Below are positions 56,137-64,000 of a DNA stretch of 64,000 nt, one piece after another (the first letter of the stretch is position 1; every line of letters begins with the position of its first letter). This stretch comes from Chrysophaeum taylorii. Its lineage: Eukaryota > Sar > Pelagophyceae > Pelagomonadales > Pelagomonadaceae. The position numbers were made by a program, and so were the translations under genes. The notes under the pieces were generated by a model. The model worked only from the letters and a program-made list of their open reading frames with translations, did no database searches and was not told where the DNA came from. The stretch is taken from assembly GCA_029834535.1 (NCBI GenBank), contig JAQMWT010000468.1, positions 1 through 64,000 on the forward strand. Direction: 5' to 3'.

Positions 56137-56931
56137 ATGTGGTGGTCCCTCGACGAGCGCGTCGAGCGGACTGTGGTGCTGAACGGCGCCGACGCCGGCG
56201 AGGTCGTAGGGATGGTGGGGAAGATTGGGCGGAAAATCCTCGAGGAGCCAGACGAGCCCAAGTACCGCCAGCTGCGGCTCGACTCCAAGGCGCTCTCAAC
56301 CAAGGTGCTCGGAAAGCCCGGCGGGCGCGAGCTGCTGACGTACTTGGGCTTCCGGAACGCCCCCGGGGCGCTGACCTTCGAGGCCGACCTCGACCACCTG
56401 CGGCGCGTTGTGGCGTGGTGCGAGCAACCGCCGGCGTTGGAGCGACCGCAAGTCGAGCTCGCCGTTCGGCTGCCCCGCGGCACTACGGTCCGCGCCGCGT
56501 TTCGCAAAACCGAGACTGTCCGGGACGTCCTCGAATTTGCGAGGCGCTACTACGCGACCGGCGACCTCGTGCTTCAGACGGCCGCGCCCAAGGAAACCCT
56601 CGACGATGCGCTAACCCTCGAAGGCCTCGCGCCGCGGTCGGCCGTGGTCGTCGCCAAGGTCGGCGCGCTCGAGGCGGCCGAGGAGGCGATGGACCAGGCG
56701 CGTCGCGAGGGTCTTGCGCGCGAGCAGCGAGAGCGCCGCGAGATGGACGACGCGGAGCGCAAGAGGCGCCGCGCCGCGCTCGCGCGGAAGGAAGCCGAAG
56801 CGCGAGCGCGAAAAGACGCGCTCCGCCACTTCGAGTGCGACCGAGAGGAGACGCACGACCGCGTCGAGCGCGAGCGACGCCTCCGCGGAGCAGCCGACCG
56901 ACGAACCTCCGACCCAGGAATGAATGAATGA
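56137..56931 (+). CDS. PUB and UBX domain protein
   Basis: 264 aa, ATG at 56137. Residues about 25-90 are a PUB/PUG domain (GKIGRKILEEPDEPKYRQLR, then GGRELLTYLGFRN), which binds the tail of p97/CDC48. Residues about 108-175 are a UBX-type ubiquitin fold (VELAVRLPRGTTVRAAFRKT, then LEGLAPRSAVVVAKVG). The rest is a highly charged Arg/Glu helix. The combination fits UBXN6/PUX-type CDC48 cofactors, though order here is PUB then UBX with the coiled coil last. The final residues GMNE and the stop are read from a (TGAA)n microsatellite. Confidence 0.75.
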   Translation: MWWSLDERVERTVVLNGADAGEVVGMVGKIGRKILEEPDEPKYRQLRLDSKALSTKVLGKPGGRELLTYLGFRNAPGALTFEADLDHLRRVVAWCEQPPALERPQVELAVRLPRGTTVRAAFRKTETVRDVLEFARRYYATGDLVLQTAAPKETLDDALTLEGLAPRSAVVVAKVGALEAAEEAMDQARREGLAREQRERREMDDAERKRRRAALARKEAEARARKDALRHFECDREETHDRVERERRLRGAADRRTSDPGMNE

Positions 56932-56954
56932 ATGAATGAATGAATGAATGAATG
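56918..56954. repeat. (TGAA)n microsatellite over the PUB-UBX stop codon
   Basis: About eight TGAATGAA units. Since the unit contains TGA in one phase and lacks a stop in no frame for long, any reading frame entering it terminates within a few codons. Confidence 0.85.
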
Positions 56955-56981
56955 ATACTCCTCGTTGTAAAAATAAAATGA

Positions 56982-58226
56982 TCAAGCCCACGTCGAGGAG
57001 TCGTCGTCGTCGTTCGTGCCGGAGAAGGTGGCGAAGTAGTCGTCGTAGCAGTCGGCGCCCGGGGGGAGGTCGATGGTCTCGCCGCGTTGCTCGGCCTCGA
57101 GCTGGCGTGGTGACTTGCGGCCGTAGTTGTTCGCTTGTTTGGCCAAGAGCAGCGCGGTGACGAGGCCAGCGTACGCGGCGAAGACGGCATACATCTGGGC
57201 ACCGACGAGGCGCTTCCACGGCTTCGGCTCGGCGACCCCGAAAACTCGCGACCCGACCTGGAACCCGGCGGTGAGGAGGATGAGGTAGAAGAGCGGGGAT
57301 GTGACGGCGCCCGCGTAGACGAGACCGCACCCCCCGGCGAGGCCGAACGCGGGAAGCCAAGGCGAGAGAGCGTCGGCGACGCGACCGCCGTCGAGCGAGC
57401 CGATCGGAAGCAAGTTGAAGAGATTAATCAAAAAGCCCCAGTCGGCCAATGCCATCAGCAATTGCGACTCGGAAGCGTGTCCCGCGATCGCGAGCCCGCC
57501 TGCCGCGAGCGATCCGACGACGGGACCGGCGAGAGAGATGACTACGTCCTCGAACGCCGACTTGGGGTGTTTCTCGGCAACGATCGAGGCGCCCATGAAG
57601 GGGATGAACACCATCGGCGAAAAAGGGACGCCGTAGTGATGCATCGCGATCGCGTGACCGCACTCGTGGCACAAGATGAGCCCGACCATGCCGCACCCGT
57701 AGGCGGGCCCAAACACGAACGAGTACGCGGCGCTGCTCGCTACCATCGACAACACCGGCGCCATCTTTGTCAGCTTGAGCGCGAGCAGCACGTACTTCAC
57801 CTTGCCGATGGCGTACACTATCGCGCCGACGCCCAACAGGTTCGACACCATCGATCGACGCGGCTTGGGGTGCTCGTTCGGGGGGGGGGGCAGCGAAGAC
57901 GACCACCGGACCCCCGCCGCCCCGCTGTACCACCGAACGACGAAAGTCGCGCGCTCGTTCGACAACGTTCCCCTTGCTTTTAGGACCGGGCTCACGGGTC
58001 GGGGGCACTGCGCCACAGCCCTTCGTCCCACCAAAGTACGCACGCTGTTCTTTTCGGCCATGCCCGCCGACGAGAACAGCCGCGCGCACACTGGGCTGCA
58101 GCTCTGGCGCGAGATCACTTGCGCGCACTGCAACACTGGTCTTCTTACTTTCGTTTTTGGAACCAGAAAGCTCGACGACGACGACGACGACGACGCGATA
58201 GCAGACCTCATCATCACGCGATTCAT
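56982..58226 (-). CDS. M50 (site-2-protease family) membrane metallopeptidase
   Basis: 414 aa. A ~110-residue Ser/Arg-rich N-terminus could be an organelle presequence. The membrane core has the zinc motif LILCHECGHAIAMHHYG (HExxH) near residue 184 and the third ligand in NLFNLLPIGSLDGGR near 277, with six or so hydrophobic segments. Such enzymes cut substrates inside the membrane. The short core with no PDZ domain resembles plant and cyanobacterial EGY-like or Rv2869c-type compact forms; plastid or mitochondrial location is inference. The N-terminal Ser run comes from an (ACG/TCG)n repeat near 58173-58195, and the start could be further in, at MAEKNSVRTL. Confidence 0.8.
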   Translation of the reverse strand: MNRVMMRSAIASSSSSSSSFLVPKTKVRRPVLQCAQVISRQSCSPVCARLFSSAGMAEKNSVRTLVGRRAVAQCPRPVSPVLKARGTLSNERATFVVRWYSGAAGVRWSSSLPPPPNEHPKPRRSMVSNLLGVGAIVYAIGKVKYVLLALKLTKMAPVLSMVASSAAYSFVFGPAYGCGMVGLILCHECGHAIAMHHYGVPFSPMVFIPFMGASIVAEKHPKSAFEDVVISLAGPVVGSLAAGGLAIAGHASESQLLMALADWGFLINLFNLLPIGSLDGGRVADALSPWLPAFGLAGGCGLVYAGAVTSPLFYLILLTAGFQVGSRVFGVAEPKPWKRLVGAQMYAVFAAYAGLVTALLLAKQANNYGRKSPRQLEAEQRGETIDLPPGADCYDDYFATFSGTNDDDDSSTWA

Positions 58227-58899
58227 CGTCTCCGACGCTTACCCCTATTGTGGCATCGTTGACCAAACCTGCACTGCAATCGCAAATCACCTGGCTGCGA
58301 ATACTCGCGGTCGCGGCCAAAATCCGCAGGCCTGCCTGCTGTTGCAGGTGGAAAGCCGCGTCCATGCGCTGGTACTCTGAGACGTGAAATGCAACGGCTG
58401 CCGGCGACCACATCGAGGCTCTCGATTATTTTGTGCGCGCCAACGAGTGCTCGTGGACCTTGTATACATAGTTTAACGCAGCATGCTATAAGGCCAACTC
58501 CCTCGATTTGGTGGACTCGCTTATTATTATTATGGGTGGCACTGCGAAAGACACGTGAGGACTCAAACAAACAAAATTAAGCACATTGGGCACCTCGAAA
58601 ACCTCGATTGGGCGCGCCGATGGATGCCAGCGGTGCAGATCTCGTTGTGGTCTTTCAGGAAACGTTACGCCGACGTCAGCGCTTGAAGAACGTGGGGACT
58701 TATAATTAAAGCACACCCCCCACAGCTTCGTACTGACTCGACTGATTTAGGGGCCCGCGCTTTTTGACGACGAGATGCCCCCGAGGTGAGAGGCTAGGAG
58801 AGGAGACGACACGCGCGGAAGGCAATGCTCGGGAACTCCCACAGCCTCGAAGCTTGTGTCTCGGACCACATGCCCGCACATCACCCCTGCATAAGAGAC
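58227..58899. other. Intergenic, nothing recognised
   Basis: 670 bp between the 5' end of the M50 gene and the 3' end of the next coiled-coil gene. It has ATTATTATTA near 58520 and GTGTGTCTCGG; no ORF with convincing content. Confidence 0.4.
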
Positions 58900-60296
58900 T
58901 TAATTGTGAATGGTCCGGTGTGGCTGGAACCGTTTTTTTTTTCTCCACCTCGACGCGCGCACGAGACCACCATATTTCAGGCAGGTGGTGGTGTAAATAG
59001 AACACACCAAAGAAGCGCCACCTTCTATGTGGTTCGATGCTTCTTCCTGCGTTTTAAGTGGCGAGCATCGTCCGATAGGTGCTTGATGTTGCCGGGCGCC
59101 GGGAGGCTGGTGCGCGGCGGGTTTGTCAACAACAGGTACCTCCTCCTCTTCTTCGTGTGCCGTCTTGAGCAGTTTGAGTTTGACGCGCATAAGCTGGATG
59201 TTGATGCGGTTCTGCATCGGGTCCGTCTCGTGCCAGAACGGGAGGCAGTTTGGCGGCAACGGGGAGCGCACCATCAAGTCCCAGTGCACGATTTTTGCCT
59301 TGAGAGACAGAGTTTCGTACCCGACCCGGAGCACCTGCCACCAAGTGGGAGACGGTGCCTGCTCCCGAGGCGCGACGAGGGTGGCCTGGAGCTCGTTGAG
59401 GTCGATCACGACGCGGTACTGTATCGCCAGCAACTGGAGCTGAAGCTGCTTGAGCGGCAGGAGAAACTTTTGGGTGAAGAGGGCGGCGTCGGCGCGCGGC
59501 ACGGCCTCGAGCTCTGATTCGAGGCGGGCGACCCAGGCATCCCGCTGGGTGATGGCCTTGTCCTTGTCCGCGAGCGCCGACTCGTAGCCCTCGAGCTCCG
59601 TCGCGCGGCGCTCGGCAGCAGAAAGCTCGTCGCGGAGCCTAGCTTTGGCATCGCGCAGGCACGAGGCTTCTTTTTCCGCTGCCGCGAGAGACCCCCGCGC
59701 CTCGTCGCGCTCGCGGGTCGTGTGGGAGAGCTGCGCGGTGAGCGCCCGTCTCGCGTCGTCCCCGAGCTCGGCCCGAAGCGCGACCAAGTCGGTCTCGAGT
59801 CGCCGACAGGTCTCGGCTTCGGCGTCGCGCGCCGCCCGAACCTCCGCGCGGAGCTCCTCCACTTCCTCCTCGAGGGCCGCCTTGGCCTCGCGCGCCGCGT
59901 TCGCCTCGTCGTACGCGGTAGACTCGAGCATCGCGGCCACTTCCACCGCCTCGAGCGAGTGGCGCCGCGGTTTATCCTTCCGGACCACCTCGGGCGTCGG
60001 CGCGATGATGCCGGCCCGTAGCATGTAGCGGATCATGGATTTGCGCACGCTTATGTGGAGCTGTTGCGAGGACCGACTGATCTTCCACGTGTCGTGCTCG
60101 ACGTTCTTCTCGAGACGCGGAGGTGGCCGCCGCCGCCGACCCACGGGTCGGCTCCATTGCGTACGGCGAATCCCACAAACTGCCTGACGCGCGTGAAATG
60201 CAGCACCCCCGCAGGGGACACGCCGGGCCAGTCCTCTTCGCGCAGGTACGACAGAGGTCGCACCCTCAGAGCCAGGCACCGCGTTCTCGCAATCAT
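58900..60296 (-). CDS. Coiled-coil protein, probably spliced near its 5' end
   Basis: The body (frame ending at 58900) has a folded start (LEKNVEHDTWKISRSSQQLH then ISVRKSMIRYMLRAGIIAPT), a ~150-residue Glu/Ala/Arg coiled coil, and a C-terminal helical domain (KQLQLQLLAIQYRVVIDLNE, PTWWQVLRVGYETLSLKAKI). Natural coding also exists upstream in another frame from the ATG at 60296 (MIARTRCLALRVRPLSYLRE, VLHFTRVRQFVGFAVRNGAD). A short GT-AG intron somewhere in 60106-60165 would join them; at least two pairs fit the phase, so exact borders are open. The last ~40 residues may not be real protein. Function unknown. Confidence 0.5.
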
Positions 60297-60349
60297 CTTC
60301 GCGACGACGAGGCAGAAAGAAAATGAAGATATCCAGTGGTGGCTGCACG

Positions 60350-61369
60350 CTATTGATTTAGGCGTTCGCCAAAGCGGCGGTGGTAAGTGGCGGCGGCCTC
60401 GAGGAGGGCGTCGCGCGCCGCGTTTCGCTCGGCGCGGTAATCAGCAGCGAGGCGCCGGAGTCTGGCGACGAGGCGTTTATTATTGGCGCGACCGCGCTCG
60501 AGGTCCTCGTAGACGGCTGGGTCGATTGCCTTTTGGAGGGGGTCGATTTGTCGCGTCCCGGGGGGTTCCTTCAACGCGGCCTCGAGGAGTGCGATCTTCG
60601 AGTCGAGGGCCGACACCGAAAGAGCGACGCTGCGGGCGTGGGCGCGGGACCCGAGCTTTTCCGCGGTTTCTCGGAGGAGGTCGTGGGCGCGTCGCATCTC
60701 GCGGACGTCGTAGACGCGCGCGCGGCGGAGCGCGCCGAGGAACTCGCAGGCCTCCTCGAACTGCGAGCCGACCGCGTTTCGGTAGGAGGCGCGCGCGTCG
60801 CGCATCGCTGCCTCCAGTCCATCGTCCTCTTTTCGGACGGCGACGGGGGGCGCGGGGACCATTGCTCGAGCGCTCGCAATCCCCCGCTTCGCGTTTGCCG
60901 CTTTCGCCTCGAGGGCCGCCGCCGCGGCGCGGTGCGCGTCGACCTTGGGCTCCCACGCCCCTCTGAGTTTGTCGAGGGCCGCGTCGGTCTCGCGCGCGAC
61001 GCGGCGTCTCGCCTCCTCGGCTGCTTCTCTCTCGGCCGTTTCGGCCTCGCCGCGTTTTCTCGCGAGCTCCTCGGCCCACTTGGCCTCCTCGCGACGCCGC
61101 AGGCGCGCGACCACTCCCGCCGCGTCCTTCTCGCACACCTCGCGACCGAGCGCATCGACGAGGCTCCGCTTCTGCCGGAGGTCCTCGTTCTCACCGAGGT
61201 CGATGCGTCGATACTCTGCCGCAAGGGCGCGAATCACCGCCGCGTTTGCCGCCTGGCACTCGCGCGCCGCCGCGCGCGTCCCCGCGAGCGACTCGCGCCG
61301 CGCCTCGAGCGCCAGGAGACGCGCGTGCAGCTCGCGCAACGAGTACCTCCGCCCGTCTATCTCTAACAT
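60350..61369 (-). CDS. Long coiled-coil protein
   Basis: 339 aa from the ATG at 61369 (MLEIDGRRYSLRELHARLLA). Nearly all residues are charged or Ala/Leu in heptad-like order, with Arg/Glu-rich rods (EEAKWAEELARKRGEAETAE) and a more globular stretch (VYDVREMRRAHDLLRETAEK). The ORF is open upstream, but that part overlaps the next gene in another frame. Such proteins are typical of cytoskeleton, centriole or flagellar structures; no specific family is recognised. The next gene upstream on the same strand ends 38 bp before this start. Confidence 0.6.
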   Translation of the reverse strand: MLEIDGRRYSLRELHARLLALEARRESLAGTRAAARECQAANAAVIRALAAEYRRIDLGENEDLRQKRSLVDALGREVCEKDAAGVVARLRRREEAKWAEELARKRGEAETAEREAAEEARRRVARETDAALDKLRGAWEPKVDAHRAAAAALEAKAANAKRGIASARAMVPAPPVAVRKEDDGLEAAMRDARASYRNAVGSQFEEACEFLGALRRARVYDVREMRRAHDLLRETAEKLGSRAHARSVALSVSALDSKIALLEAALKEPPGTRQIDPLQKAIDPAVYEDLERGRANNKRLVARLRRLAADYRAERNAARDALLEAAATYHRRFGERLNQ

Positions 61370-61407
61370 ATCATCATTTAATGATTCATTGCTGCGGCAA
61401 AAAGCAG

Positions 61408-62343
61408 TCAGAGTCCGGAGACGAGGGGGAGGGGTTCGTGGGGGATGGTGGTCTGGGCGAGGCCGACCCGGGCCATACCACAGTCGGGGTCCAGGAGGAG
61501 GGCGTCCTTGTACCGGTCCTCGGCGAGCTGCCACTGGCGCTCGCAGGCGTGGAGCCTCGCGAGGAGGCAAAGCCGTGGAGGGCGGGGGTCCTGGACGGCG
61601 GCGTCGGTGAGGGCGTCGACGCCGGCGTTGAAATCGTCGTTTGCGGCGGCGGAAACCCCGACGAAGTCGAGAGCCCGGGCGCGGCGGGGATCTCTGCGTG
61701 CGGTGCTCGGGGTCAATTCGAGGTAGCGACGGAAGTCGGCCTCGGCGCCCTTCCAGTCGCCCAAGCGCACCCTCGCGGCGGCGCGCAAAAAAACGGTCGC
61801 GGCGACGAGGTTGTCGTCGCCGACGCGGACGACGTCGCCGCCCGAAGCTTCTTCTTCGCTCTGATCGAGAATGGAAGAGAGGTCGTCCACCGCGGCCTCG
61901 AAGACCCCCAGTTGAGCGCGACACCTCGCGCGCAAAAGGAGGCCTCGAGGGTCGTCGGGAAGCAGCCTGAGCGCGGCCGTGGCGGCGCGCGCGGCTTGGC
62001 GAGCGTCGGTCGCGAAGAGCACCGAACTCTTTGCCAGAAGGGCCTCGCCGCACCGCGTGTCGGCTGCGATAGCCTCGTCGATCGCTTCGAGGTCCTTGCG
62101 CCCGAGACCTTCCCGGACCTTGGCGATCGCGAATCGCCGTTTCGCCCTCGCGGCCGCCCGAACCGCCACGAACTGCCGGATCCGCCGTCCGCGCCACACG
62201 CGCTGCACGCGCCGCGCGGAGGCCGCCCACGTCGCCTCGTCGCGGTCCCAGGCCATCTCGATCCGCGCGAGCCGCCGCTCCGCCTTGCTGAGCCCGCGGA
62301 GCCGCGCCCCCGTGACAGGCTCGTCGGGCCCCAAGATTCGCAT
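61408..62343 (-). CDS. IQ-motif and TPR protein
   Basis: 311 aa, ATG at 62343. An Arg-rich segment with IQ-like spacing (ASARRVQRVWRGRRIRQFVA) near residues 40-70 may bind calmodulin. Then come TPR-like helix pairs: ALLAKSSVLFATDARQAARA, LLLRARCRAQLGVFEAAVDD, FLRAAARVRLGDWKGAEADF, and the last LAEDRYKDALLLDPDCGMAR. IQ plus TPR resembles proteins of flagella and ciliary assembly, but this is an inference. It is divergent from IMP3 with 74 bp between start codons. Confidence 0.65.
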   Translation of the reverse strand: MRILGPDEPVTGARLRGLSKAERRLARIEMAWDRDEATWAASARRVQRVWRGRRIRQFVAVRAAARAKRRFAIAKVREGLGRKDLEAIDEAIAADTRCGEALLAKSSVLFATDARQAARAATAALRLLPDDPRGLLLRARCRAQLGVFEAAVDDLSSILDQSEEEASGGDVVRVGDDNLVAATVFLRAAARVRLGDWKGAEADFRRYLELTPSTARRDPRRARALDFVGVSAAANDDFNAGVDALTDAAVQDPRPPRLCLLARLHACERQWQLAEDRYKDALLLDPDCGMARVGLAQTTIPHEPLPLVSGL

Positions 62344-62417
62344 CGCGTCGTTAATATAACTAGGGTAAAGTTTTTAGAAATCGATAAGGGTTAGACGGAC
62401 GAACGAAAAATCGCGAG

Positions 62418-62966
62418 ATGAAGCTCAAACACCACGAGAAGAAACTGCTGCGGAAGGTCGACTTCCTCGAGTGGAAGAAGGCCAACACGCTCCGCGAGGC
62501 CCATGTACTTCGACGGTATCACGTCTCCGCGCGCGAGGACTACGTAAAGTACAACAAAATCGTTGGCATGGTCACGTCGTTGGCTTCCAAGCTCAAGTCG
62601 TTGAAACAAGACGACCCCCAACGCATCCAAGTCTCCGAGTTGCTGCTCCGCAAGCTCTACGCGATGGGCCTTGTCGACAGCGAGAAGAGCCTCGCCAAGG
62701 CGGACCGCGTCACCGTCTCGGCCTTTTGCCGCCGCCGTCTCCCGGTCGTTATGGTTCGCCTCAAGATGGCGCAGACTGTCAGGGAGGCTGTGGGCCTCGT
62801 CGAGGCGGGAAACGTTCGGGTGGGGCCGCACCCCGTTACCGACCCGGCCTTTCTCGTCACGCGCGCCGCCGAGGACCACGTCACCTGGGTCGATCACTCC
62901 CACGTCAAGCGCCACATCGCCCGCTATAACGACAAACTCGACGACTATGACCTCCTTCGTTTGTGA
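62418..62966 (+). CDS. IMP3: U3 snoRNP protein IMP3
   Basis: 182 aa, exactly the size of the family. It begins with the conserved LKHHEKKLLRKVDFLEWK and has YHVSAREDYVKYNKIVGMV, then an S4 RNA-binding domain (FCRRRLPVVMVRLKMAQTVR, then EAGNVRVGPHPVTDPAFLVT) and the ending YNDKLDDYDLL. IMP3 binds U3 snoRNA and Mpp10 in the small-subunit processome and helps the U3-pre-18S duplex form. Single exon. Shares a short bidirectional promoter with the IQ/TPR gene. Confidence 0.95.
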   Translation: MKLKHHEKKLLRKVDFLEWKKANTLREAHVLRRYHVSAREDYVKYNKIVGMVTSLASKLKSLKQDDPQRIQVSELLLRKLYAMGLVDSEKSLAKADRVTVSAFCRRRLPVVMVRLKMAQTVREAVGLVEAGNVRVGPHPVTDPAFLVTRAAEDHVTWVDHSHVKRHIARYNDKLDDYDLLRL

Positions 62967-64000
62967 AAATAGACGAGGGGGCACTGCTTCTCCATATCGT
63001 ATGCGTCCCCCATTTTTTGTGTCTGTTGGGAGGAAGCCTCGGAGACTCTTGAAAATCCACGTAGTTCGCGATGCAAAAGCCCGTCGGACTTTCTTTAGTA
63101 TGATAGAAAAAAACGCCCACGCGTCGTCAAACTGTGCCGCGAGGCCTCGAGATTCGCCACGCCGACCCTGGGCTGATGATCAGCGCGATGTTGGTTTCCG
63201 AGAATCGGGAGGAAGACCGACCTTGGTAGAACGCTTCTTTTCTTCCTCCGCCCGACGCTTATCTTTTAATGTCCGAGCGTGTCCGAGCGTCCGAATGTGT
63301 CGGCTTGTGCCAGAGAAGTCCTCCGACTTTGTGTTGTTTTCGCGGGACAGCGCCATACTTGCTGGCACTAAACAAAAATCGCAGAGTTCGACTTTGTGAT
63401 CACGGACTTCCCTCCACCTCTCAGTCGTACACCGGCCAAGCAGAGTATTCCGCGAGGCAGTGGTATAAAGTCACTGAAAACCATCCCGTCTCACCGTGTG
63501 AGTCTGGCAGGTTAAGTTCAGGGAACAGGTTAATAATTCCCCTAGCCTCAGCACACGACAGACGACACATAGGACAACACCTAGGTTAACCTGTAATCCT
63601 ACATGGCGGGCAAAGGGGCAAGCGTTGAGTGGATTTTAGAGCCAAGCTTGCGATCGCTGTTCCGCAAATAGCCAAGATAGCGACTATGAGACAGGTGATA
63701 GTCTTCTAGGGCCAAAAAAATACTTGTCCTTAAAAGAAAATTGGTCGCGGGCTGAATCGTAGGCGACACAGTGCGGCATAAGAAGGTCACACTAAGTGAG
63801 AAGGTTTCGAATGGCAGGAAGGTTGCCATGATCCGTGTCGACCTGGGGATAGGCCTGAACAAGCTAAAGGTAGCCTTGGAAAGGGTCCAAATGAATAGAC
63901 TTGTCGGCTGGTTTATCGGAAGCTCTGAGCGTGTAGGTAGATCCAAATGGATCAATAGAGGCCTTTTACTTGTTGACCTTGTTCTCAACTAGGAGGTTTT
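62967..64000. other. Terminal 1 kb without a recognised gene
   Basis: Composition becomes AT-richer after about 63400. Overlapping frames at 63599-63988 (minus) and 63771-63992 (plus) have plausible composition but no domain. GTCCGAGC is tandemly repeated near 63271. A gene may enter from beyond the window edge. Confidence 0.4.

Noticed and set aside
1-64000. Bacterial or viral origin of the window
   Set aside because: GT-AG introns that restore known domains, TFIIE-alpha, IMP3, CENP-S and DGAT2 point to a nuclear genome. No capsid, portal or bacterial operon was seen.
1-64000. tRNA and rRNA genes
   Set aside because: I looked for T-arm-like GTTCGA-type cores and conserved rRNA blocks and found none convincing; a covariance-model scan would be needed to exclude a tRNA.

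Overview
This is nuclear DNA from a eukaryote, most likely a photosynthetic stramenopile (ochrophyte, perhaps pelagophyte-like) alga. The evidence is: GC-rich, tightly packed genes on both strands; GT-AG introns of only about 39-56 nt that I could place from protein logic in six genes; a PDZ protein whose N-terminus looks like a heterokont bipartite plastid pre-sequence (signal peptide with a TTAF-type site); and large Pro/Thr-linked membrane glycoproteins of a kind common in heterokonts. Core eukaryotic genes are present (TFIIE-alpha, IMP3, CENP-S, a G-protein gamma subunit, cysteinyl-tRNA synthetase, ISCA1, DGAT2, GPALPP-type protein). The species assignment is inference.

Layout. 1-6.5 kb is a decayed, frame-shifted Ty3-like retroelement: a Gag-like ORF, a pol N-terminal part, an inserted cytosine-C5 DNA methyltransferase domain, then reverse transcriptase and RNase H, broken off by an antisense Copia scrap. 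6.5-13.4 kb is a repeat nest around one real gene (TFIIE-alpha): a 714-bp element with 34-bp inverted ends, three copies of a broken Pif1/Helitron-type helicase fragment, arrays of AGTAAGTTCACC, and a family of TCTTTAAATGTCGACTG repeats. 14.8-15.4 kb holds an MDP1-type phosphatase. 15,585-20,409 is a structurally complete but dead minus-strand Copia retrotransposon with 96-bp LTRs, a 5-bp target duplication and an initiator-tRNA-like primer site; it carries a 36-bp minisatellite. 22-24.5 kb has a two-exon G-gamma gene and ISCA1, the latter with a hAT-type non-autonomous element 180 bp upstream.

25.4-42.4 kb contains large single-exon genes: a membrane SGNH/PC-esterase-like protein, a GPALPP/DUF3752 protein, a three-repeat MYB protein with five copies of an unrecognised ~65-residue repeat, an adenylation-thiolation-hydrolase (NRPS-like) protein, and an MFS transporter. 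The MYB and NRPS-like genes lie between two inverted copies of a TA-flanked pogo-like DNA transposon.

43.9-63 kb is a dense housekeeping block with intergenic gaps often under 150 bp: CysRS, an asparaginase-like protein, an ARM/HEAT protein, plastid-type PDZ protein, a C-type lectin membrane protein, CENP-S, an LRR protein, DGAT2, a twin CX9C protein, a small two-helix membrane protein, PUB-UBX protein, an M50 protease, two coiled-coil proteins, an IQ/TPR protein and IMP3. Several of these are spliced and are not visible as single ORFs. No rRNA, tRNA or CRISPR was recognised. The last kilobase holds nothing I can name.
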